This document shows positions 26,457 to 33,457 of a stretch of DNA of 64,000 nt, piece after piece. The notes beneath the pieces were generated by a model that had not been told where the DNA came from, did not search any database, and worked only from the letters and a program-made list of their open reading frames with translations. The DNA is from Rhodococcus sp. AW25M09 (GTDB lineage: Bacteria > Actinomycetota > Actinomycetes > Mycobacteriales > Mycobacteriaceae): positions 1 to 64,000 of the forward strand of contig NZ_CAPS01000120.1 of NCBI RefSeq assembly GCF_000333955.1, read 5' to 3'. Position 1 is the stretch's first letter; the number at the start of each line of letters is the position of its first letter. The translations under genes were made by a program, and so were the position numbers.

Positions 26457-27220
26457 GGACGATGACCGCCCTGTCGCGAGCAGAATTCACGCTGCTCGGA
26501 CGCAACCGAGTACTGCTGTTCAACGCGATCGTTCTTCCGCTCCTGCTACCGATCGCCCTACTGATCGTCGGCAAGTCCAACGAATTGACCGAGGTGGTCG
26601 TGGCGGGCGCGCTGGAACTCTTCGTACTGATTCTGCTGGTGTTCATGGTGTTCTACAACATGCTCTCGATCTACGCCACTCGCCGAGACGAGTTGGTGTT
26701 GAAACGACTTCGCACCGGAGAGAGCTCGGACGTCCAGATTCTGCTCGGCCCAGCGGTGCCCTCCCTGATACTGACCGTCATTCTCGGCCTGGTCGTCAGC
26801 GCAGTGGTACTGGCCTTCGGCGGGCCGGTTCCCATCAATGCCTTGCTCGTCGCCGTCGCACTTCTCGGTGGTGCTGCGTTGTTCGCAGCACTGGCGCTGA
26901 TCACCTCCGCATTCACTCGCAACGCCGAGGCCGCCCAGATCACCAGCCTGCCTGTCATCCTCGTCGCCATGGCCGGCTCGGCCATGCTGCGCGAGGTCCT
27001 TCCCGAGTCGTTCAGCCGGGTCGTCGAACTGACCCCGATGGCCGCTGTGTCGGACCTGTTGAACCTCGGCTGGTTCGGCACCACGACCCCCGGCGAGGCG
27101 TCGCTCGGCTTCGCCGCCACCTTCGCCGAGGCCACGATGCCGCTGGTGGTGATGCTGGCCTGGATCGTCGGCAGCTTGCTGATCGGCCGAACGCACTTTC
27201 GCTGGGAACCGCGATCCTGA
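26453..27220 (+). CDS. ABC-2 type permease
   Basis: 255-aa membrane subunit of the exporter, with six hydrophobic segments: one near residues 20-38, a pair at 48-75, then three between about 95 and 245. The pattern is that of ABC2_membrane proteins such as DrrB or YxlG. It ends with a basic tail after GRTHFRWEP. It overlaps the ATPase by ATGA and is followed 37 bases later by the HK2 gene on the same strand. The cargo is unknown. Confidence 0.88.
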   Translation: MRTMTALSRAEFTLLGRNRVLLFNAIVLPLLLPIALLIVGKSNELTEVVVAGALELFVLILLVFMVFYNMLSIYATRRDELVLKRLRTGESSDVQILLGPAVPSLILTVILGLVVSAVVLAFGGPVPINALLVAVALLGGAALFAALALITSAFTRNAEAAQITSLPVILVAMAGSAMLREVLPESFSRVVELTPMAAVSDLLNLGWFGTTTPGEASLGFAATFAEATMPLVVMLAWIVGSLLIGRTHFRWEPRS

Positions 27221-27257
27221 ATCCACCAGGACACCACCGTCTGCAAGGCTGGAGATC

Positions 27258-28388
27258 ATGAAGTTGTACGAGTACCTGAACCCGCTGCACGGCTGGAACG
27301 ACAGCAGTGACGTGGAGAAGGTGCGCGTCTACACCCGACAATCGCTGCTGTTCATCATCGTCGCGCTCGCCTTGTGGGCGGCCGTGATTCTGCTGCAGGA
27401 AGGCGACTACCTCTCGACGGTGGCCGTTGCCGGGTGCGCTGCAGCCGCCTTCGTCGTCGTGCAACGCACCCCTGGAGTCGGTGGTGAGTCGAGGGGGGGC
27501 CTGAGGAATCCCTTGTCGGTCATGGCTGTTACCGCTGCAGTCCTGGCGTTCGGTGGCGACGCCATGGCTTTCGTCTGGGCCGCCGTTCTCGTCGCCACTG
27601 CGGTGGGGACGCTGATTCCTTTGCGGTGGTCGCTCGCCGCGGTCGCGAGCGGCGCGGCGGTCGCCGTCGCTCTCGGAACCCCGGCTCTCCAAGCTGTGGT
27701 GCTCGGTCTGTTCGTGGTCTTCATGGCCGCGACCGTGCGACTGTCGGCCTGGCTGTTGCGTATCGTCACCGAGCTCGACGCCACCCGCGACGCCGCCGCT
27801 GCGCTGTCGGTCGCCGAGGAGAGATTGCGGTTCTCCCGAGATCTGCACGACGTCGTCGGACGCGCTCTGTCTGCCATCGCGGTCAAGAGCGAACTCGCCG
27901 CCACGCTGGCTCGCCGGGGCGACGACCGGGCGGCGGCCCAGATGGATGAGGTTCGCATCCTGGCCCAGGAATCGATGACCGACGCTCGGCAGCTGGTGCG
28001 CGGCTACCGATCGGTCGACGTGGCGTCGGAACTCGACGGGGCGCAGTCCCTCCTGTCCGCAGCGGGTATCTCCACCGAACTGGTCGGAGAGTCTGCGAAT
28101 CTCGACGAGCAGGCGGCCGAGGCCGCGGCCTGGGTGGTCCGCGAGGGAGTGACCAATATTCTCCGCCACTCCGCTGCCACCTACTGCCGGATCGAACTGA
28201 CCGACAACAGCATTCGGTTGACCAACGACCATCCAGTCGCATCGACCGGCCGCGAGGACGGGACGGGATTGAGCGGTCTGCGCGAACGGTTGGTGGCGGT
28301 CGGAGGCAGCTTGGATACAGTGAAGACCACCGAGGACTTCACTCTCACGGCGACATTGCCCAACCGGAACCCTAGGACCGCATCATGA
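27258..28388 (+). CDS. NarL-type sensor histidine kinase (HK2, DesK-like)
   Basis: 376-aa kinase. The first 170 residues hold about five or six helices; the HisKA_3 box is LRFSRDLHDVVGRALSAIAV with H197. The HATPase domain is compact (VVREGVTNILRHSAATYC, and DGTGLSGLRERLVAVGG). Unlike HK1 the H-box has VVGRALS instead of VLAHSLS, as in DesK. The gene follows the ABC permease and overlaps RR2 by ATGA. The arrangement exporter-DesK-DesR is common in Firmicutes and actinobacteria, where it usually controls its own exporter. Confidence 0.9.
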   Translation: MKLYEYLNPLHGWNDSSDVEKVRVYTRQSLLFIIVALALWAAVILLQEGDYLSTVAVAGCAAAAFVVVQRTPGVGGESRGGLRNPLSVMAVTAAVLAFGGDAMAFVWAAVLVATAVGTLIPLRWSLAAVASGAAVAVALGTPALQAVVLGLFVVFMAATVRLSAWLLRIVTELDATRDAAAALSVAEERLRFSRDLHDVVGRALSAIAVKSELAATLARRGDDRAAAQMDEVRILAQESMTDARQLVRGYRSVDVASELDGAQSLLSAAGISTELVGESANLDEQAAEAAAWVVREGVTNILRHSAATYCRIELTDNSIRLTNDHPVASTGREDGTGLSGLRERLVAVGGSLDTVKTTEDFTLTATLPNRNPRTAS

Positions 28389-28990
28389 TTCGAGTGCTCC
28401 TGGCCGACGACGAGAATCTGATTCGCACGGCGCTGGCGACCATGCTCGATCTCGAAGACGACATCGAGATCGTCGGCCAGGCCGATTCCGGCGAGGACGC
28501 AGTGACCGTGGCCGCCGCAGTCACACCCGACGTCGCCGTCCTGGACCTGCAGATGGGCGGAATCGACGGCATCGAGACGGCCCAGAAAATTGCCGAGACC
28601 CTGCCTACCTGCGCGTCGATCATCGTCACCAGTCACGGTCGACCGGGCTACCTGAAGAAGGCGCTCGAGGCCGGGGTAAGGGGATTTCTACCGAAGACCA
28701 CCTCGGCTGCCACCCTGGCCGAGGTGGTGCGCACCGTGCACGGCGGCGGGCGCTACGTCGACCCGACGCTGGCCGCGGAAGCCATCGGTGCCGGAGACTC
28801 TCCACTCACACCGCGCGAGGCCGATGTGCTCGAGTTCGCCGCCGACGGTGCGTCGATCGCGGAAATTGCCCAGCGCGCACATCTGTCGCCCGGTACCACC
28901 CGCAACTACCTGTCTGCGGCAGCCGCGAAACTCGGCGCAGCGAACCGGCACGAGGCCTGCGCACTCGCCCGCCGCCACGGGTGGATCTGA
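28385..28990 (+). CDS. NarL/DesR-family response regulator (RR2)
   Basis: 201-aa regulator. The receiver begins MIRVLLADDENLIRTALA with phosphoacceptor D54 in VAVLDLQMGG; the usual MPG after the Asp is MGG here. A conserved Lys lies in GFLPKTTS. The LuxR helix-turn-helix spans LTPREADVLEFAADGASIAEI to GTTRNYLSAAAAKLGAANRHE. It overlaps HK2 by ATGA and closes the rightward operon. The presumed target is the palindrome pair upstream of the operon. Confidence 0.9.
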   Translation: MIRVLLADDENLIRTALATMLDLEDDIEIVGQADSGEDAVTVAAAVTPDVAVLDLQMGGIDGIETAQKIAETLPTCASIIVTSHGRPGYLKKALEAGVRGFLPKTTSAATLAEVVRTVHGGGRYVDPTLAAEAIGAGDSPLTPREADVLEFAADGASIAEIAQRAHLSPGTTRNYLSAAAAKLGAANRHEACALARRHGWI

Positions 28991-28994
28991 CGTC

Positions 28995-30299
28995 TCACAC
29001 CTTGGCAGTGGCGGTCACGGTGTCGAGGGTCGGCAGCCGGCGGCCGGCGGTGCGCGGCACCAGGGTGATTCTCAAGTTGTTGTGCCGGAGCAGATACACG
29101 GCAGCGAAGAGTCCCGTCGACACGGAGATGACGCCACCGAAGACAAGCGGCGCACGCGGGTCGAGCACGTCGGCGAGCCAGCCCAGAACCGGGCTGCCCA
29201 GCGGAGTTCCGCCGAGGAAACACAGCATGTAAATGCCCATCACGCGCCCGCGCATGTCGGACGGCACCGACATCTGCAGAATGTTCATCGCCGACGTCGT
29301 GAATGTCAGGGTCAACGCTCCGGTGGGTATCAGCAGGAGTGCCACCAGGATGTAGTTGGGCATCAAGCCCACGAGCAGCTCGAAAAGCCCGAACGCAGTG
29401 ACGGCAGCGACGAACAGTCGCAATCGCGGTGCCGTGGCCCGTCGGGCAGCCATAGTCGCTCCCGCCAAGGTGCCGACGGCCAAGGTCGTCGAGAGCAAAC
29501 CGTAAGCATCGGCTCCACTGCCGAACGTGTTGCGCGCCAGTACCGACAGGCTCAGAGGAAAGTTGAGACCGAACGTCGAGACCATGAACACCGTCGCCAG
29601 CAGCACGCGCAGATCGCCCCGCCCCCAGACGTACCGAAAGCCCTCCTGCACCTGCCCTTTGGCTCGCGGTGCCGGTTCGACACGGAACAGCTGACCGACA
29701 TTCATCGCCAGGAGTGCACCGAACACGGCGGCGAAAGACACCGCGTTGATGAGGAACACCCAGCCGGTGCCGACGAGAGTGATGAGCACCCCGGAGACCG
29801 CAGGCCCGACGATCCGCGCCATGTTGAACGTCATGGAGTTGAGCGCGATCGCATTCGCGAGAGTTTCTTTCCCCACCATTTCGATGGTGAACGATTGCCG
29901 CACCGGCGCGTCGATGGCAGACGAGCAGCCCAGGATGAAGGCGATGACATAGACGTGCCACAGCTCGACCATCCCCCCGACGTCGAGCACGCCGAGCACC
30001 AGACCGCAGACGGCGGCGAAAACCTGGGTGATCATCAGGAGTTTGCGCTTGTCGTACCGGTCTGCCAGCACTCCACCCCAGACCGAGAGGAACAGCGTCG
30101 GACCGAATTGCAGCGCCATGACGATGCCGACGGCGAAGCCGTTGCCGCCGGACAGCGTCAGGACGAGCCAGTCCTGGGCGACGCGCTGCATCCACGTTCC
30201 GACCAGCGAGACGATCTGCCCCGACGCCCACAATCGATAGTTGCGAGTCTTCAGCGCAGCGAACATCGTCGAACCGGACGTACGGGAAGCAGGGGCCAC
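28995..30299 (-). CDS. MFS transporter (MFS_3 exporter)
   Basis: 434-aa major facilitator with about twelve helices. It shows VWGGVLADRYDKRKLLM in the loop 2-3 motif, RQSFTIEMVGKETLANAIALN, and a second half containing PSDMRGRVMGIYMLCF. The family (EntS-like, bacteriocin/drug exporters) points to efflux. GTG at 30299 is the chosen start; it leaves little room for a ribosome-binding site, and an ATG at 30266 (MFAALKTRNYRLWASGQIV) is the alternative. It follows the MarR gene by 24 bases and is probably repressed by it. Confidence 0.87.
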   Translation of the reverse strand: MAPASRTSGSTMFAALKTRNYRLWASGQIVSLVGTWMQRVAQDWLVLTLSGGNGFAVGIVMALQFGPTLFLSVWGGVLADRYDKRKLLMITQVFAAVCGLVLGVLDVGGMVELWHVYVIAFILGCSSAIDAPVRQSFTIEMVGKETLANAIALNSMTFNMARIVGPAVSGVLITLVGTGWVFLINAVSFAAVFGALLAMNVGQLFRVEPAPRAKGQVQEGFRYVWGRGDLRVLLATVFMVSTFGLNFPLSLSVLARNTFGSGADAYGLLSTTLAVGTLAGATMAARRATAPRLRLFVAAVTAFGLFELLVGLMPNYILVALLLIPTGALTLTFTTSAMNILQMSVPSDMRGRVMGIYMLCFLGGTPLGSPVLGWLADVLDPRAPLVFGGVISVSTGLFAAVYLLRHNNLRITLVPRTAGRRLPTLDTVTATAKV

Positions 30300-30323
30300 C
30301 GTTCAAATATTAAACCTAGGTAA

Positions 30324-30770
30324 CTACTCGGAGTCGTTCACCAGAGCCCCGATGATGGTCACCGCGTCGCGCAGGGTGTCGAGCTGATCGGGTTCGAGCC
30401 CTGCCAGCTGCGCGGTCATCCATGCTTCACGGGCGCTGGCCTCGTCTGCGATCAGTTCCTCGCCTGCGGGCGAGAGGGAAACGATCACCTGACGTCCGTC
30501 GGTGGGATGCGGCGTTCTCCCCACGAGGCCGAGCTCTGCCAGCGACGCGATCACCCGCGTCATCGACGGTGGCTGCACCCTCTCGCGCGCAGCCAGCGCA
30601 CCGGGTGTCATGGCTCCCTCCCGACTCAGCGTGGCCAGAGCCGACAGCTGAGTCAGCGACACCTGCGAGTCCACTCGTCTACCTCGAAGGTGCCGAGTCA
30701 GTCTCACCACCGCAAGCGAGAGATCACTTGCCAATTCACGATTGTCTTTAACATTATTTCCCGACGTCAC
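30324..30770 (-). CDS. MarR-family transcriptional regulator (Rv0880-like)
   Basis: 148-aa winged-helix regulator. Visible parts are the dimerisation helices at both ends, the recognition region [22 protein letters not shown], and the wing [22 protein letters not shown]. By sequence and surroundings it resembles M. tuberculosis Rv0880. It lies directly upstream of an MFS exporter on the same strand, the usual MarR-plus-pump pair. The AT-rich dyad at 30301-30315 (GTTCAAATATTAAAC) between the two genes could be an operator, but its symmetry is imperfect. Confidence 0.88.
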   Translation of the reverse strand: MTSGNNVKDNRELASDLSLAVVRLTRHLRGRRVDSQVSLTQLSALATLSREGAMTPGALAARERVQPPSMTRVIASLAELGLVGRTPHPTDGRQVIVSLSPAGEELIADEASAREAWMTAQLAGLEPDQLDTLRDAVTIIGALVNDSE

Positions 30771-30804
30771 AGCGCAGAGGATACGCCTTGGTACCTACCG
30801 CGCG

Positions 30805-32256
30805 TCATGTAACCGCCTCGGTGATGGGTCCGACGGCGAAGTATGCAACGAAGAGCAGTGCAACGATCCACAGCAGGGGGTGAACCGATTTTGCCCGTCC
30901 GGACCCGACTGCGAGTACGACCCAGGTGATGAAACCGACGCCGATCCCGTTGGCGATGGAGTACGTGAACGGCATCACCACGATGGTCAGAAAGGCCGGC
31001 AGCGCGTAGTCGAAGCGCCGGAAATCGATGTCGAGCACCTGTCCGATCATCAGCGCACCCACCACGACCAGCGCTGGAGCGGCCGCTTCGATCGGAACGA
31101 CGGCCGTGAGCGGAGTGAAGAACATCGCAAGCAAGAACAGCAATCCGGTGACGACATTGGCGAGTCCAGTGCGGGCACCTTCGGCGATGCCTGACGCAGA
31201 CTCGACGAACACGGTGTTCGACGACGCCGACGCACCGCCGCCGACGATCGCTCCGGCACCCTCGACAACCAGAGCCTTACCGATGTTCGGCAATTTTCCG
31301 TCCTTGTCCAGTTCCGCCTCCTTGCCGAGGCCCGTCATCGTGCCCATCGCGTCGAAGAAATTCGCGAGCACCAGCGTGAACACCAGCAAGCTTGCGGCCA
31401 GTACGCCGATGCGTGTGAACGCTCCGAACAGATCGACATTGCCCACCAGAGACAGATCGGGAGACTGGATCAGTTCGCTCGGCAGCTGCGGGACCGACAG
31501 GTTCCACCCCTTCGGGTCGACGCCGTTGGACGGGCCGATGTCGGTGACGGCTTCGACGATCGCCGCGAACACCGTCGTGACCACGATGCCGATCAGCAGA
31601 CCGCCGCGCACCTTGCGCACCACCAGCACACCCATCAGCAACAACCCGAACACGAAGATCACCGTCGGCCACGACGCGATGGAACCGTCGATACCGAGCC
31701 CGACCGGAACCGTCGTGCCTGCGGCGTCGGGGATTCGGCGCACGAAGCCGGAGTCGACCAGTCCGATGAATGCGATGAACGCGCCGATGCCCGCGGCGAT
31801 CGCTGCCTTGAGCTCCGATGGGATCGCGTTGAACACCGCCGTGCGGAATCCGGTGACGGCCAGCAGCACGATGATGATGCCGTCGATGACCACCAGACCC
31901 ATTGCCTCGGGCCACGTCACCTGGGGTGCGATGGTCACGGCGAGCAGCGTGTTGATGCCCAGGCCCGCTGCGATACCGAACGGATAGTTGGCGACGATAC
32001 CGAAGGCGATGCTCATGAACCCGGCCACCAGGGCCGTCACGGCGGCAACCTGGGCGACCGGGAGGATGTTGCCCAGCACATCGGTCTTGGCCGCTGCATC
32101 ATCGGCGGAGAAGCTGCCCAGAATCAGGGGATTGAGAACCACGATGTAGGCCATCGCCACGAAGGTGACCACGCCGCCTCGAACCTCGGAGCCGACGGTC
32201 GAGCCACGCTCGGTGATCTTGAAGTAGTTGTCGAGTAGCCGCGACGACAATTGCAT
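30805..32256 (-). CDS. NCS2-family purine/xanthine permease
   Basis: 483-aa permease with twelve to fourteen hydrophobic segments, of the AzgA-like NCS2 branch that imports adenine, guanine or hypoxanthine with protons. The N-terminus MQLSSRLLDNYFKITERGST and the segment GIAAGLGINTLLA are typical, as is FFDAMGTMTGLG. The ATG at 32256 is the conserved start. Three 24-bp repeats with CCGATCGG dyads lie 45 bases upstream, in the gap shared with the divergent DUF2530 gene. Confidence 0.88.
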   Translation of the reverse strand: MQLSSRLLDNYFKITERGSTVGSEVRGGVVTFVAMAYIVVLNPLILGSFSADDAAAKTDVLGNILPVAQVAAVTALVAGFMSIAFGIVANYPFGIAAGLGINTLLAVTIAPQVTWPEAMGLVVIDGIIIVLLAVTGFRTAVFNAIPSELKAAIAAGIGAFIAFIGLVDSGFVRRIPDAAGTTVPVGLGIDGSIASWPTVIFVFGLLLMGVLVVRKVRGGLLIGIVVTTVFAAIVEAVTDIGPSNGVDPKGWNLSVPQLPSELIQSPDLSLVGNVDLFGAFTRIGVLAASLLVFTLVLANFFDAMGTMTGLGKEAELDKDGKLPNIGKALVVEGAGAIVGGGASASSNTVFVESASGIAEGARTGLANVVTGLLFLLAMFFTPLTAVVPIEAAAPALVVVGALMIGQVLDIDFRRFDYALPAFLTIVVMPFTYSIANGIGVGFITWVVLAVGSGRAKSVHPLLWIVALLFVAYFAVGPITEAVT

Positions 32257-32300
32257 GAGCGAACGATAAAGCACGCTGCCACACTTCGGTAACCGCACGG

Positions 32301-32377
32301 CGCAGCCGCCGATCGGCACAGCAGCGCAGCCGCCGATCGATACAGCAGCGCAGCCGCCGATCGGCACAGCAGCGCAG
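32301..32377. repeat. Three 24-bp repeats with CGATCG dyads between divergent genes
   Basis: Units start at 32301, 32325 and 32349, each beginning CGCAGCCGCCGATCG, with a five-base remnant at 32373. The first and third carry the perfect palindrome GCCGATCGGC; the second has GCCGATCGAT. They sit between the divergent NCS2 permease (start 32256) and DUF2530 (start 32412) genes, so they could be operator sites or simple slippage products. Confidence 0.75.
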
Positions 32378-32411
32378 TCTCTTGTCACTCCCGTGGCGTA
32401 GCTTGGGATTC

Positions 32412-32651
32412 GTGGCCGACCTCCCCCAGATTCCACGCAGCCTCACCGATCCGGTACCGGTGTTGGCGATCGGCATGCTCGGCTGGGTCGTCGCGCTGGT
32501 CGTGTTCACGGCCACCGGGGACCGGAGCGACGACGTCGTTGCCACGTGTTGGTCCGGGCTCGCAGTCGGTGCCGTGGGGTTCTCGATCTTCCTGGCGCAG
32601 AGAGCCGCGTCACGTCGCGGGAGCAAAACCGCCCAACGCGGTCTCGATTGA
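32412..32651 (+). CDS. DUF2530 small membrane protein
   Basis: 79-aa protein, VADLPQIPRSLTDPVPVLAI..., with two hydrophobic helices and a basic C-terminus. The pattern (P-rich start, RxLTDPxPVLxIG, then GWVVALVV) is that of the actinobacterial DUF2530 family of unknown function. GTG at 32412 is chosen because the family begins close to it; an earlier in-frame ATG at 32382 falls among the 24-bp repeats. Confidence 0.72.
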   Translation: MADLPQIPRSLTDPVPVLAIGMLGWVVALVVFTATGDRSDDVVATCWSGLAVGAVGFSIFLAQRAASRRGSKTAQRGLD

Positions 32652-32793
32652 GATCAGCATCACGTTAGCTCGATCACCACAACGCCTCTGACGTGGGCAA
32701 ACTAACCTCTCAGCCGCTTGAGTAACACAAAGTTAACGTGGACCATGGGTTATGTCAGTTAAGACAACCTTTTGATCCACGAAAGAACAGGCC

Positions 32794-32937
32794 ATGAAGC
32801 TCGTCGCTCAGTACCGCAACCGTCGCAACCACGTCCGCTCGCTCCGCGCTCTCTACGCACGCGCCAACGCTGTCTCCAGCCCGGCCATGCGCGACGAGCT
32901 GCTCGTCATCGCCCAGCGCTCGGATTTCTCGCGCTGA
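32794..32937 (+). CDS. 47-aa basic protein
   Basis: Short open frame starting MKLVAQYRNRRNHVRSLRAL, followed by YARANAVSSP and ending ELLVIAQRSDFSR. It is strongly basic at the N-terminus (six Arg/Lys in the first fifteen residues) and predicted to be helical throughout, with no membrane segment. A purine-rich GAAAGAACAGG lies before the ATG. The 3' end overlaps the convergent PAP2 gene by 32 bases. I recall similar short proteins at this kind of location in rhodococci but cannot name a family. The preceding 142 bases are AT-richer than the surroundings and likely hold its promoter. Confidence 0.55.
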   Translation: MKLVAQYRNRRNHVRSLRALYARANAVSSPAMRDELLVIAQRSDFSR

Positions 32938-33457
32938 TCGCTGTGACGGCGTAGATCCATCCCAGCCCCCACAGGGCACCGAACACCCACCCGGCCAGTA
33001 CGTCCGTGGTCCAATGCGCACCCAGGTAGATCCGAGAGAATCCGATCAGCAGGGACGCGACCACCGGTAGCGCAAGCAGTACCGGCCGATGCAGCCACGG
33101 ATGCGGCGATCGCAGCAGTACCGCGATCGCCACCGTGGCAAGCACCATCGACATCATCGCGTGGCCGGACGGAAACGAATGGCTCGCAATATCGACCAAC
33201 CGTTCCGGGATCGGTGGCCGCTCCCGCCCGAACGCGAATTTCAGCGCATTCATCAGACCCCACCCGGTCAGCATCGCGCCCGCGACGACGACGGCATCCG
33301 AACGCCGTCCCACTCGGAGCAGAGCCACCACGGCCACTGCCGACCACACGAACATCGACACCGTGTTCCCCACCGTGGTGATGACCCAGAACATCGTGGT
33401 CAGCCAGTCGATTCGATGCCCGACCATCCAGTCCAGCACCGCAGTGTCAAAGCCCAC
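32906..33457 (-). CDS. PAP2-family phosphatase
   Basis: 183-aa membrane phosphatase acting on lipid phosphates. The three PAP2 signature motifs are visible: KFAFGRERPPIP (KX6RP), SHSFPSGHAM (PSGH) and SRIYLGAHWTTDV (SRX5HX3D), so the catalytic His pair and Arg are intact. About five helices are present. In actinobacteria such enzymes dephosphorylate phosphatidate-type or polyprenyl phosphates. GTG at 33457 overlaps the end of the sacsin-like gene by eleven bases. Confidence 0.9.
   Translation of the reverse strand: MGFDTAVLDWMVGHRIDWLTTMFWVITTVGNTVSMFVWSAVAVVALLRVGRRSDAVVVAGAMLTGWGLMNALKFAFGRERPPIPERLVDIASHSFPSGHAMMSMVLATVAIAVLLRSPHPWLHRPVLLALPVVASLLIGFSRIYLGAHWTTDVLAGWVFGALWGLGWIYAVTAISARNPSAGR

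Noticed and set aside
30301-30315. GTTCAAATATTAAAC as a MarR operator
   Set aside because: Dyad symmetry breaks at five of fifteen positions, so it is mentioned only within the gene entry and not listed as a site.
28788-30323. Long plus-strand open frame (511 codons) across the MFS gene
   Set aside because: Antisense shadow of a clear twelve-helix transporter; its own product is a His/Arg/Gln-rich mix with no recognisable domain.
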